From: Candidatus Phytoplasma australasiaticum subsp. taiwanense
Lineage (GTDB): Bacteria; Bacillota_I; Bacilli_A; Acholeplasmatales; Acholeplasmataceae
Reading direction: 5' to 3'
DNA length: 64,000 nucleotides
Assembly: GCA_001307505.2 (NCBI GenBank)
Contig: CP040925.1
Coordinates: forward strand, 1 to 64,000
Made by a program: the position numbers and the translations under genes. The notes under the pieces are model-generated. The model worked only from the letters and a program-made list of their open reading frames with translations. It was not told the DNA's origin and searched no databases. This document shows positions 29,167-38,344 of the stretch, piece after piece (the first letter of the stretch is position 1; the number at the start of each line of letters is the position of its first letter).

Positions 29167-29700
29167 ATGATAAATCAAAGTAATAATCAAAATGCTTTTA
29201 AAGAATATTCTATGTTAGAAATCGCTTTGGATATTTTGCAAAAAAACCCAAAACCTATGCCTGTTTATCAATTAATAGAACAGGTTTTGGATATAAAAAA
29301 AATAGAAAATTTACGACAAGATTGTTTTTTACAACTTTATTTAGATATTGTAATTAGCGGATTATTTGTATTTCATGGCGAAGATTTGTGGGGTATTAAA
29401 ACTGATAATTTAGATTTATGGGATAAAGAATATTATGCGGATGAAGAAAAATCTGATATTGACAATGAATTATTAGATTTAAAATATTCTAATAATTTAG
29501 ATGATGATTTTAGGTTAGAAAATGATTCGGATTTTAGTCATACAGATGAGACAGCTGATCGAGAAATTTTAGAAGATATAGATGATGTTGTTTTGGGAGA
29601 TGATGAAGCGGTTTTAAGAGAGGAAAGTGATTCTGTTAATGCAGAAGAAGATAAAAATGAAGATATTAACGAATATGATTGGGCGCCAAATGAGGAATAA
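29167..29700 (+). CDS. rpoE: RNA polymerase delta subunit
   Basis: 177 residues. A folded N-terminal HARE-HTH domain (about 12-95: KEYSMLEIALDILQKNPKPM, YQLIEQVLDI, LYLDIVISGLFVFHGEDLWGIK, WDKEYYADEE) is followed by a strongly acidic, presumably disordered tail. This is the RpoE layout of Firmicutes, which enhances RNAP recycling and promoter selectivity. An AAGAAGG ribosome binding site lies ahead of the ATG. Confidence 0.9.
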   Translation: MINQSNNQNAFKEYSMLEIALDILQKNPKPMPVYQLIEQVLDIKKIENLRQDCFLQLYLDIVISGLFVFHGEDLWGIKTDNLDLWDKEYYADEEKSDIDNELLDLKYSNNLDDDFRLENDSDFSHTDETADREILEDIDDVVLGDDEAVLREESDSVNAEEDKNEDINEYDWAPNEE

Positions 29701-29791
29701 ATATCTTGTTATTTTATCAATTATCAATCATTAATGCTGATAAATACTGAAAAAAATAATAACGATTATTTAAAAGGAAAATGATAAATGG

Positions 29792-29853
29792 TTATATATC
29801 AGAAAGTCAAATTATGATATCAAAACGCAAATAATTTATCCATAATTAAATGC
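29792..29853 (+). mobile_element. Group II intron 3'-end relic
   Basis: The stretch around ATATCAGAAAGTCAAATTATGATATCAAAACGCAAATAATTTATCCAT aligns with the domain VI 3' end of mnmE intron 2 (47990-48038), where GAAACGCAAATATTCTATCCATAT occurs. No recognisable domain V remains upstream. The residual fragment is the sole structure I see in the 287-base rpoE-pssA gap. Confidence 0.6.
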
Positions 29854-29987
29854 TATCGGTGTAATTAGTATAGTTATATCAAAAATTATTAATTTTTTTA
29901 TTTTATTAGAAAAGATTATATTAATTAAATTATTTTATTAAATACTTTTTTAAATTCTATATAATGTGAAGGTTGTAGTAATAAATT

Positions 29988-30692
29988 ATGTTTTTAGGAA
30001 TGTATAATTATACTGTTTATTTAACTTATTTAAATTTGTTAAGTGGATTTATGGGTATTATATGCGCTGTTCAAAACAAAATTATTTTGGCTTGTGTTTT
30101 GTTATTATTATCTGGCATTTTAGATGTTTTAGATGGAATTGTTAGTCGTTGTAAAAAAGTTCGTTCTCTTAAGGAAAAAAGATATGGTATTCAAATAGAT
30201 TCTTTATCTGATTTAATTAGTTTTGGTATATTACCAATTTTTATAGGTATATCTTTTTATAAAAAAATTTTTTATAAAGATTTAGATTTTAAAAATTATT
30301 ATGATGTTTTATTTATATTAATTAGTTTTTTATATCTTTTAGCATCTTTAATTCGTTTAGCTTATTTTAATGTTTTAAGCGAAAGTTCTAAAAAAAAAGC
30401 AAATATTAACAAATTTATTGGTGTTCCTGTAACTATTGCATCTATTATTTTCCCTTTATTAGTTTTATTATTTTATTTTAATCCTTTGCAAATATTAAAT
30501 TGGAATAAAATTTTTTTTGGTATATATGTATTTTGTTTGGTGTTATTATCTTTTTTATTTATTAATGATAAACTGGAATTTAATAAACCTGACATTTTAG
30601 GAGTATTATTGATTTTATGTTTATTATTTATTATTATGTTTATTTTTTTATTAATAAACAAAAATATTTTTTTTCATATGAGTAAATTGTGA
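29988..30692 (+). CDS. pssA: CDP-diacylglycerol--serine O-phosphatidyltransferase
   Basis: 234 residues, polytopic. The CDP-alcohol phosphatidyltransferase signature D-x2-DG-x2-AR-x8-G-x3-D-x3-D is present in the form GILDVLDGIVSRCKKVRSLK then GIQIDSLSDLISFG (G near 63, Asp near 66). About six hydrophobic segments follow. It makes phosphatidylserine from CDP-diacylglycerol and serine. The stop overlaps the start of psd by four bases (GTGA), a tight two-gene unit for phosphatidylethanolamine synthesis. Confidence 0.93.
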   Translation: MFLGMYNYTVYLTYLNLLSGFMGIICAVQNKIILACVLLLLSGILDVLDGIVSRCKKVRSLKEKRYGIQIDSLSDLISFGILPIFIGISFYKKIFYKDLDFKNYYDVLFILISFLYLLASLIRLAYFNVLSESSKKKANINKFIGVPVTIASIIFPLLVLLFYFNPLQILNWNKIFFGIYVFCLVLLSFLFINDKLEFNKPDILGVLLILCLLFIIMFIFLLINKNIFFHMSKL

Positions 30693-31558
30693 ATAAACAT
30701 TTTAAATCAAACAATTTGCATAATAATGTAACAAGTAGCTGGTTACAAAAATCTTTATATCAGGATATACAAAAAAAATGGTGGAAACGTTTTTTATTGA
30801 GAATCTTTATTTCTCGTATTTTTAGTAAAATAATTAGTTTTTATTTAAAATCTATTTTTTCACGTTTTCATGTTAAAAAAATTATTGTTAAAAATCATAT
30901 TGATACTAGTTTATTTCACCCGAGTTCATTTAAATCTTATAATGATTTTTTTGTGCGAACTTACAAGAAGATTAATTTTGATAATTCTGTTTCTGCTTTT
31001 ATTAGTCCCGGGGAAGGTCAAATGTGTATTTTTAATATTAATGCAAATAGTATCTTTAATATTAAGAACACTCCTTATCATTTGCGCGATCTTTTAAAAA
31101 ATGATTATTTAGCTTCAAAATATCTGAATGGTTTTTTAGTAATGTTAAGATTACAAGTTTTTGATTATCATCGATATATTTTTGCGGATGAAGGTGTTCA
31201 ATCTAAAAATAATGTTAAAATTCAAGGTCGATTACATACTGTTAATCCTATTGCTTTTAAATATTTTAATGTTTTTTCTGAAAATAGTCGCGAATATACT
31301 ATTTTAAAAACTTTAAATTTTGGGGAAATCATACAGATAGAAGTTGGAGCTTTATTAGTAGGAAAAATTAATAATCATTCAATTATTAGTTTTAAAAAAG
31401 GGCAGGAAAAAGGTTTTTTTTCGTTTGGAGGTTCTGTTATTGTGTTAGTAATTGAACCTAATAAAATTAAGTTTAATCAGTTAATTTTAAATAATTCTCT
31501 AATCGGAATAGAAACTAAAGTTAATATAGGTGAAACTATAGGTTTTAAATTGAAATAA
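30689..31558 (+). CDS. psd: Phosphatidylserine decarboxylase
   Basis: 289 residues from a GTG start overlapping the pssA stop. Motifs: SYNDFFVRTYKKINFD and ISPGEGQMCIF near residue 100, FDYHRYIFADEG (HxxH-like catalytic region), HTVNPIAFKYFNVFSENSRE, VEVGALLVGKI and the C-terminal self-cleavage region GFFSFGGSVIVLVI. The serine in GGS would become the pyruvoyl group. The product is phosphatidylethanolamine for the phytoplasma membrane. Confidence 0.93.
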   Translation: MNKHFKSNNLHNNVTSSWLQKSLYQDIQKKWWKRFLLRIFISRIFSKIISFYLKSIFSRFHVKKIIVKNHIDTSLFHPSSFKSYNDFFVRTYKKINFDNSVSAFISPGEGQMCIFNINANSIFNIKNTPYHLRDLLKNDYLASKYLNGFLVMLRLQVFDYHRYIFADEGVQSKNNVKIQGRLHTVNPIAFKYFNVFSENSREYTILKTLNFGEIIQIEVGALLVGKINNHSIISFKKGQEKGFFSFGGSVIVLVIEPNKIKFNQLILNNSLIGIETKVNIGETIGFKLK

Positions 31559-31621
31559 TAAATTAATCGCAAAGATGATTGGAATTAAAAAAAATATAAT
31601 GAATGGATAATTGTTTTATCA

Positions 31622-33250
31622 ATGAAAAAAAAAACTAAAATTATTTTTATTACAGGTGGAGTAGTTTCTGGATTAGGAAAAGGTTTGTTAGCATCTTCTC
31701 TGGGATATTTATTAAAACAACGAAATTTAAAAATTTTTATGCAAAAACTTGATCCATATATTAATGTAGATTCAGGAACTATGAGTCCGCAACAACATGG
31801 CGAAGTTTTTGTGACCAATGATGGAGCTGAAACTGATTTAGATTTGGGTCATTATGAAAGATATTTAGATATTAATCTTACTAAAGATTCTAGTATTACG
31901 ACAGGTCAAATTTATCAATACGTTATTCAACAAGAACGTCAAGGAAATTATTTAGGAAAAACGATTCAAGTTATTCCTCATATTACAGATGAAATTAAAT
32001 CTCGCATATTAAAAAATGTTTATTCTGGGGAATATGATATTTTAATTGTGGAAATAGGCGGGACTATCGGCGATATAGAGTCATTACCTTTTATAGAAGC
32101 AATTCGTCAAGTGCGACAAGATTTGGGTTTTGAAAATGTTTTATATATACATAATACTTTAATACCTTTTTTAAAATTTTCAGGAGAACCTAAAACTAAA
32201 CCCACACAACATAGTGTGAAGGAGTTGAGATCTTTAGGTATTCAACCTCAAATTTTAATTTTAAGAAGTGAAAGCGATATTTCGGCCGAAATAAAAGAAA
32301 AAATTTCGATTTTATGTGATGTTAAAAAGGAGGCTATTTTTTCTAATGTTAATGTTTCGATCGTGGAAACTATTGTTCTTAATTTGTATGCTCAACAAAT
32401 TGATAATTTCATTTTGAAATTTTTTAATTTAGAATATTTACCAGTAGCCAATTTATCAGAATGGCAACAAATGATTCAACAAATGAAAATTTTAAAAAAA
32501 GTTGTTAAGATTGGTATAGTCGGTAAATATACTGCATTTCACGATGCTTATTTATCTGTAGTAGAAGCTCTTAAACATGCAGCTTATTTTAATAAAGTAG
32601 GCATTGACATTCAATTTATTTATTCTGAAGATATTAATAGTGATAATGTACACAACTTTTTATGTGATTGTGATGGTATTTTGGTTCCTGGTGGCTTTGG
32701 TGGTCGAGCTATTGAGGGTAAATTACAAGCTATTCGCTATGCTCGTTGTAAAAATATTCCTTTTTTTGGAATTTGTTTAGGTATGCAATTAGCTGTGGTG
32801 GAATACGCTAATAATGTTTTAAATTTATTTGGGGCAAATTCGATGGAGATAGATGAAAACACTCCTTATCCGGTAATTAAGTGCAAAATTACTGATACTG
32901 ATATGGGGGGGACTTTAAGATTAGGTTTAAAAAAGACTAAAATTATAACGTCGAGCAAAAGTTATGCGATTTATCAAAAATCCGTAATTTCTGAAAGATA
33001 TCGTCAACGTTATGAAATGAACTCTGAATATATTGCCATGTTTACGCGAGATAAAAATTTTATAATTTCTGGTTTAAATTTGCAAGAATCAATTGTAGAA
33101 ATAATAGAATTGGTTGATCATATTTGGTTTATAGGAGTTCAATTTCATCCAGAATTTTTATCTCGCCCATTTAACCCGCATCCTTTGTTTAAAGATTTTA
33201 TTTTAACTGCGGCAATTTATCATCAAAAGAATAAAAAAAAGTGTTCATAA
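31622..33250 (+). CDS. pyrG: CTP synthase
   Basis: 542 residues, full length. The N-terminal synthase domain has [47 protein letters not shown] and [14 protein letters not shown]. The C-terminal class I glutamine amidotransferase domain has [18 protein letters not shown] (nucleophile Cys) and the HPEFLSRP His-Glu dyad. It converts UTP to CTP. The stop codon lies within the loop of a terminator hairpin, and the last ~185 coding bases are repeated just downstream. Confidence 0.98.
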   Translation: MKKKTKIIFITGGVVSGLGKGLLASSLGYLLKQRNLKIFMQKLDPYINVDSGTMSPQQHGEVFVTNDGAETDLDLGHYERYLDINLTKDSSITTGQIYQYVIQQERQGNYLGKTIQVIPHITDEIKSRILKNVYSGEYDILIVEIGGTIGDIESLPFIEAIRQVRQDLGFENVLYIHNTLIPFLKFSGEPKTKPTQHSVKELRSLGIQPQILILRSESDISAEIKEKISILCDVKKEAIFSNVNVSIVETIVLNLYAQQIDNFILKFFNLEYLPVANLSEWQQMIQQMKILKKVVKIGIVGKYTAFHDAYLSVVEALKHAAYFNKVGIDIQFIYSEDINSDNVHNFLCDCDGILVPGGFGGRAIEGKLQAIRYARCKNIPFFGICLGMQLAVVEYANNVLNLFGANSMEIDENTPYPVIKCKITDTDMGGTLRLGLKKTKIITSSKSYAIYQKSVISERYRQRYEMNSEYIAMFTRDKNFIISGLNLQESIVEIIELVDHIWFIGVQFHPEFLSRPFNPHPLFKDFILTAAIYHQKNKKKCS

Positions 33251-33264
33251 ACGAACACTTTTTT
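33235..33264. terminator. Bidirectional terminator at the pyrG stop (copy 1)
   Basis: A 12-base perfect stem AAAAAAGTGTTC / GAACACTTTTTT with loop ATAAAC, continuing ATTTTTTATT. The pyrG stop TAA sits in the loop. Symmetry allows it to serve the convergent imp gene too. Confidence 0.85.
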
Positions 33265-33304
33265 ATTTTTTATTAAAATTTTAAATGGATTTTATGATAT
33301 TTTT

Positions 33305-33535
33305 CTGGTTTAAATTTGCAAGAATCAATTGTAGAAATAATAGAATTGGTTGATCATATTTGGTTTATAGGAGTTCAATTTCATCTAGAATTTTTTATCT
33401 CGTCTATTTAACCCGCATCCTTTGTTTAAAGATTTTATTTTAACTGCGGCAATTTATCATCAAAAGAATAAAAAAAAGTGTTCATAAACGAACACTTTTT
33501 TATTTTTTATTAAAATTTTAAATGGATTTTATGAT
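33305..33535 (+). pseudogene. Tandemly duplicated 3' end of pyrG with terminator
   Basis: A ~237-base segment from about 33066-33300 (pyrG codons for the last ~60 residues, terminator, trailing AAATGGATTTTATGAT) is repeated immediately downstream. Copy 2 differs by an extra T near 33393 (frameshift) and a few C to T changes (CCAGAA to CTAGAA, CGCCCA to CGTCTA). It has no start and is a non-coding duplicate. Its terminal bases supply the imp stop codon on the other strand. Confidence 0.9.
33472..33501. terminator. Bidirectional terminator (copy 2)
   Basis: Identical 12-base stem and loop to the pyrG terminator, offset by 237 bases through the tandem duplication. It lies about 28 bases past the imp stop on the minus strand. 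Confidence 0.85.
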
Positions 33536-34047
33536 TGTAATTTTAAGTCTGTTTTAGCTTGACTTAATAAATCATTAATTTCTTTGGTTTTTACCACTTT
33601 ATTATTAACAAAATCTTGTACTCTGTCATCTGTCCAATTAGTAACACTAGCGTTCTCATTAACAAATTTTAATGCATTATCAGCTTTTGTTTTTAAATTG
33701 TTTGCTGCGGCTATTGTTGAATCAGAAATTTTTTTATCTTTAATGTCTGCTTTGTTATTTTCTGCAAATGCATCTACTATTTTGTTTATAGCGTCAAATG
33801 CTTTTTGCGATTCTTGTTTAGCATCATCTGAACTAAGTTTATCTTTTGTGTTTAAACCTGTGAAATCTTTAATTTCGACTTTTAAATTATCAATATCTTT
33901 AGTTGTTAATGTTTTTATTGTAAAAGGTGCCCAATGCAATAATTTCGCTGTTATTAAATAAACAACTAAAGCTATACCTGCAGATGCTAAAACACCAACT
34001 GTAATTTTGCCGTTTTTAGTTTGTAAAAAATTTTCTTTGTGATTCAT
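33529..34047 (-). CDS. imp: Immunodominant membrane protein Imp (putative)
   Basis: 172 residues. A short cytoplasmic N-terminus (MNHKENFLQTKNGK) is followed by one membrane helix (about 15-38, ITVGVLASAGIALVVYLITAKLL). A hydrophilic, Lys/Asp-rich extracellular domain of ~130 residues follows. This is the Imp architecture of phytoplasmas (N-terminal helix, no cleaved signal). The neighbourhood pyrG-imp-dnaD-rnc matches the Imp locus as I remember it. Imp is abundant on the cell surface and has been linked to actin and plant or insect contact in the literature. AGGAGAAGAAAAAG-type ribosome binding sequence precedes the ATG. Confidence 0.82.
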   Translation of the reverse strand: MNHKENFLQTKNGKITVGVLASAGIALVVYLITAKLLHWAPFTIKTLTTKDIDNLKVEIKDFTGLNTKDKLSSDDAKQESQKAFDAINKIVDAFAENNKADIKDKKISDSTIAAANNLKTKADNALKFVNENASVTNWTDDRVQDFVNNKVVKTKEINDLLSQAKTDLKLQS

Positions 34048-34194
34048 AAAGAAACTTTTTCTTCTCCTCTATTTATTATATAATTTTATTAAATCTTTTG
34101 TTTTATAAAAAGATTCAATATCGCCTTCAATTATAACATATTTTTAGTATTAGATAAGGTAAAATAATAAATTATTGTAAAATAATAAATTATT

Positions 34195-34809
34195 TTATTT
34201 TATTTTATCAAAAATTTTATGTAGATTTTTTTCTATATTTTTATCTTGCGATATATTTTGCTGATTTTGATAATTTAGCAAATTATTGATGTAAAAAATA
34301 GATTTTTTTTTGTTAGCATTAGCTTGTTTAATGGCTTGTATAATTTTTTCTTGTGGATAATTAAATTCAAGATACCATTTTTTAATGATTTCTAATTCTT
34401 GGCTATTTAAAACATCTCCTTTAATTTTTTCAATATTAGATATAGTATGACTAATATCTGAAATATTTTTGTGTTTTAAATTATTTAATTTTGGTTGTTT
34501 ATATAATTTTTCGATTTGATTAAAAGTTTCGCCTAAGTTAAACATTTCTTGAACTTGATTATTAATTTCTTTTTGATATAAATACAAAAAGTTTTTTTTT
34601 ATTAAATTACCTAAAATATTATTTATTTCTGTTAAGGATAAATTAGTGTTTTTTGTTATTTTTTCTGTTGATAGAATAGGTTGTTGATATTGTTTAAATA
34701 GTAATAATAGCATTTTTACTTCTTTAATTGATAAATTAAGTTTTAGATATTTATGAATTAAAATTTTTTCTATATCTAAATATCCTTCTTCATATATTTC
34801 TTTTAACAT
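34195..34809 (-). CDS. dnaD: DnaD-like replication/primosome protein
   Basis: 204 residues. The N-terminal winged helix (LNLSIKEVKMLLLLFKQYQQ, KNTNLSLTEINNILGNLIKK) fits DnaD family DDBH1. The C-terminal block VLNSQELEIIKKWYLEFNYPQEKIIQAIKQA and YINNLLNY is the DnaD/DnaB_2 (DDBH2) signature. In Firmicutes, DnaD helps load the helicase at the origin and at restarting forks. Its ATG overlaps the rnc stop (TAATG), so the genes are coupled. It is smaller than B. subtilis DnaD but similar in layout. Confidence 0.87.
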   Translation of the reverse strand: MLKEIYEEGYLDIEKILIHKYLKLNLSIKEVKMLLLLFKQYQQPILSTEKITKNTNLSLTEINNILGNLIKKNFLYLYQKEINNQVQEMFNLGETFNQIEKLYKQPKLNNLKHKNISDISHTISNIEKIKGDVLNSQELEIIKKWYLEFNYPQEKIIQAIKQANANKKKSIFYINNLLNYQNQQNISQDKNIEKNLHKIFDKIK

Positions 34810-35489
34810 TATTTTAGTTTACTTTCTTGCGATAATTTTTCTAAAGCTATTTTAGCTGCTTGTTGCTCGGCGGATTTTTTTGTTTTACCTTCGCCTTTAC
34901 CTAATAATTGTTCGGATAAATATACTTCAGCAATAAACTCTTTTTCATGTGCTAATCCTGTTTCAGCAACAATTTTATATTTAATGTGTTGATGACGTGT
35001 TTGCACTAATTCTTGTAGTTGCGTTTTAAAGTCAATAATTCCTATAATTTTAGATAAACAAGGAACTACTATATAATGAAAAGTTTTTTTTACTTGCAAA
35101 TAACCTAAATCTAAATATATAGCTGCGAATAAAGCTTCAAAAGCATCAGCAATAATAGAATAGTTATATATACCTCTTTTACGTTCACCTTTTCCTAATA
35201 AAATATATTGTTTTAGATTTATTTCGGCTGAATAAATTAAAAGAGATGCTACACAAACAGCTTGAGCTCTTTTTTTAGTCATTATACCTTCATTATCTTG
35301 GTTTTTTCTATAAAGATAATTAGCCATGAGAAAATTAATAATAGAGTCCCCGAGAAATTCTAATCTTTCATTATTGTGATGTTTTAAATTATGTTCATTA
35401 GCATATGAACTATGTGTTAAAGCGTTAATATATAAATTAATATTTTTAGGCTTTATATTTAATCTTTTAAATAAACTTTGAAGATACAT
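34809..35489 (-). CDS. rnc: Ribonuclease III
   Basis: 226 residues. The catalytic endonuclease domain has the signature NERLEFLGDSIINFLMANYL near residue 40 and ADAFEALFAAIYLDLGY near 110. The C-terminal dsRNA-binding domain (DFKTQLQELVQ to KKSAEQQAAKIALEKL) follows. It processes rRNA and other double-stranded RNA. It sits between plsX (14 bases upstream) and dnaD (overlapping) in one minus-strand operon. Confidence 0.96.
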   Translation of the reverse strand: MYLQSLFKRLNIKPKNINLYINALTHSSYANEHNLKHHNNERLEFLGDSIINFLMANYLYRKNQDNEGIMTKKRAQAVCVASLLIYSAEINLKQYILLGKGERKRGIYNYSIIADAFEALFAAIYLDLGYLQVKKTFHYIVVPCLSKIIGIIDFKTQLQELVQTRHQHIKYKIVAETGLAHEKEFIAEVYLSEQLLGKGEGKTKKSAEQQAAKIALEKLSQESKLK

Positions 35490-35503
35490 GATAATCCTTG
35501 TAT

Positions 35504-36526
35504 TTATTGAAAATTTTCAATTATTTTTTTTAAAAAATTTTTTTTGATTAAATCAATTGTTTGATTAATAGTGTGATAGAAAGAATAGCTTGTAGAATTA
35601 CCAGGTGCTTTAATAATAATTCTTGTTAATCCTAGTAATATAGCTCCTCCTGTTTTATCTGTATTAAATTTTTTAAAATGGTTTTTTATAGTTTTATACA
35701 AAAATATTTTACTAATTATTTTTGTATAAAAATTATTAGTTAGCATTTTTTTTAAATTATTTTTATACATTTCTGCAGTGCCCTTGTATGTTTTTAATAT
35801 CATATTAGCTGTAAAACCGTCACTTAGTAAAATATCAGCTTCTGTATTAAAAAAATTATTTGGTTCTTCGTTCCCTTGGAAATTAATTTTTGGATTATTA
35901 CTTAATAATTTAAAAATATTAACATCCATTTTTCGACCTTTGTTTGGTTCTATACCTATATTTAAAAGTTTAATTTTAGGTTCGGGTATATTTAATAATA
36001 TTTGAGCCAAATAATTAGCGCATATAGCAAAATCTAGAATATTTTCTTCTTTTATTTCCGCATTAGCGCCTGCATCTGTTAAAATTCGAGTGCGATTATC
36101 AATAGATTTAAACATAAGTGCTAATGATATTCTTTTTATTCCAGGTAAAGTGCCTATAATAAGATAACTAGCTAAAACTAATGCTTGTGTTGGTCCAGCC
36201 GTTATAAAACCATCTATTGATGATAGTTGATTAACATCTCTAAGAGCTACAAACATAGAATAAGGAGTATTATCTCTTATAGCTTCTCTGATATTTTGAG
36301 CATTCATGGACAAATATAGAGGTGTATTTATAATTTTTAATCTTGTTTTAATAACATTTAAAATATTGTTTGTAGTTGTTTCTTTTAAATAATCTTCTAT
36401 TTTTTTTTGATCACCATATAAATTAATATTCAAATCTTTATTTGAAATTAAAGCTTTTATTGTTCCTTGAATTACTATGTTAGGAGCGAAATCTCCACCC
36501 ATAGCATCTATGGCTAATGTAATCAT
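35504..36526 (-). CDS. plsX: Phosphate acyltransferase PlsX
   Basis: 340 residues. Begins ITLAIDAMGGDFAPNIVIQG, the PlsX N-terminal signature. Further motifs are SIDGFITAGPTQALVLASY, ILTDAGANAEIKEENILDFA, LLNIGIEPNKGR and DILLSDGFTANMILKTYKG, and GGAILLGL. PlsX makes acyl-phosphate from acyl-ACP for PlsY in phospholipid synthesis. First gene of a plsX-rnc-dnaD(-imp) minus-strand cluster. A TATAAGGAT-type ribosome binding site precedes the ATG. Confidence 0.96.
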   Translation of the reverse strand: MITLAIDAMGGDFAPNIVIQGTIKALISNKDLNINLYGDQKKIEDYLKETTTNNILNVIKTRLKIINTPLYLSMNAQNIREAIRDNTPYSMFVALRDVNQLSSIDGFITAGPTQALVLASYLIIGTLPGIKRISLALMFKSIDNRTRILTDAGANAEIKEENILDFAICANYLAQILLNIPEPKIKLLNIGIEPNKGRKMDVNIFKLLSNNPKINFQGNEEPNNFFNTEADILLSDGFTANMILKTYKGTAEMYKNNLKKMLTNNFYTKIISKIFLYKTIKNHFKKFNTDKTGGAILLGLTRIIIKAPGNSTSYSFYHTINQTIDLIKKNFLKKIIENFQ

Positions 36527-37063
36527 ATAAAATCCTTATATTGAAATTTTTAATTTTTTTAAAAAATTAGCATCATTTTTTAATTAAAAAGTCTATTTTT
36601 AAAATTTTTATAACTTTTTATATTTTTATTCATTAAATTAATTAAAAAAATGCATTTTTTATTTTTATAGTTTTTAATTTTAAATTTTTAAGTTATTTTT
36701 GATAATTGAAATAAATTATTTGTTTTAAAAATATAATTTTTATTTATAATTTTAATTTTTCTATTTAACTAATATGATATAGAAATGTGCATTTTTTTAA
36801 TTTATAAAATTTTATTTTTTATGTAGATTGTTCAAGATGATAATATTTTATAAATAAAATAATATCAACTTTTTAATTATAACATATTTTATAAGGATGA
36901 TATTAGAAGTTGATTTTTCTTTTATACTTATTTAAAATTTTCCATTTATCCTTTTATTTTAATTAAAAAAATAAATTGATTAATTTCTTATCAGATATTT
37001 TAAAATTGAAATAAATGTATATAATTTTATTTTTTAAATTTAAAATTATATTTATATTTTTTC
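36527..37063. other. AT-rich divergent intergenic region, no gene seen
   Basis: First ~540 bases of the 1.8 kb gap between the divergent plsX and asnS genes. It must hold the plsX promoter, but in this near-pure A/T sequence I cannot single one out. No ORF or RNA recognised. Confidence 0.5.
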
Positions 37064-37093
37064 TTGACATTTGTAATAAGAATTAAATATAAT
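37064..37093 (+). promoter_or_regulatory. Consensus sigma-70/A promoter upstream of asnS
   Basis: TTGACA at 37064-37069 and TATAAT at 37088-37093 are both perfect, spaced by 18 bases. It reads toward asnS, 1.25 kb downstream, through an eroded group II intron. It could also drive an unrecognised small RNA. Confidence 0.7.
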
Positions 37094-37144
37094 TCTAATA
37101 TGAAATTGCTATAGGTTGTAGTAATGATTTGAAAGTTATTTTTA

Positions 37145-38256
37145 GTTTTTTAATTATTTTTCAAAATATTAATATCTTTTGATATTAAATCTAAAGACTA
37201 TTAAATTATTTAATTTTTATTTTTTTAATGAAATTAAGTAATATTTATTTTAGATTATTTATTTTATAATAAAAAATGCAATTTTATTATAAAAAAATTT
37301 GAGTTGAAAAATTATAATTCGATTATAATTCAGAGAGAAGGTGAAAATTTTAACTAATTAAAAAATTCTCTAATTTAAAAACATATATGCTATATATGTT
37401 GTTGTAATATAATATATAAAGCGTTGACTATATTTTCAATAATTGCCATATATTCCGATTTAATTTTTTTTAAAAATTGGCTTTTATTTTATAATGAATT
37501 CATTTTTATATTAGATAAAATGATTAAAATTTTTTTATTTTTATTAATATAATCATTTAAATAAGTTTATAAATTTTTAGAAATTATTACATTAATTGAG
37601 GATAAATTCTTTTATTTTTTTATTAGTAATAAAAGAATTTGTTTTTTATAATTATTCTACTATTTTTAATATATTAATTATTTAAAATGTGAGATTTATA
37701 TTTTATTATTAATGAGATCTATAAAAATGATTTAAATACAAAAAAATTTGGGATTACATGATTTGGAGATAATAATTAACCTAAACCGCAAATTTGATTA
37801 AAAAAATATTTTATATAAAAATAAAAATAGTTTCAAAACCATATATATTATTTTAAAATAATTTGTAAGTTGCACGAATTATAAGCTTATTTACATTTTG
37901 TTTTTTAAAATGAAATTTGTAATTAATATTATTATTTTTATAATTGCATTTTTAATTATTAATAATTATTTTTTTAATATATCAAAAAACACAAATCTAA
38001 TAAATTTTTATATACAAACTGTTATTAGTTGAAAATTAAAAAAATTTAGATCTTTTTATACTTAAAATTAAAAGATAAAAAGATATGATAACATGATAAA
38101 ATAAATTAGTAATAATTTGTTTAAACTAATGATAGTTAGGATATTAAGAGTTGGAATACTGAAAATTTTTTTTCTGTAAATTCTATTTTTAGTGTGAAAA
38201 TTACATTTACAAAGATAAATTTGATCACTATTCTTTTATTTTAAATCTATTATGAT
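37145..38256 (+). mobile_element. Heavily eroded group II intron relic
   Basis: Three colinear matches to the inner intron at 59142-60731. GAGAAGGTGAAAAT occurs at 37335-37348. AAAATAAATTAGTAATAATTTG...GATATTAAGAG at about 38098-38152 matches the region before domain V. AAATCTATTATGATAT at 38241-38256 matches the 3' end TTAATCTATCTCGAT. The distance from the second match to the end (about 158 bases) agrees with the intact copy (about 151). Domain V has decayed. The 5' boundary is extrapolated. Confidence 0.6.
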
Positions 38257-38344
38257 ATGATTAGTTTAAATTTGTAATTAAAATAAAAATTTGATTTTAA
38301 TATATTATATTAAAGAATTTATCGAAAGAGATATGTTATTTTTT

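Noticed and set aside
33584-33961. Plus-strand ORF of 125 residues opposite imp
   Set aside because: Lacks a ribosome binding site and overlaps imp, whose architecture and context are convincing.
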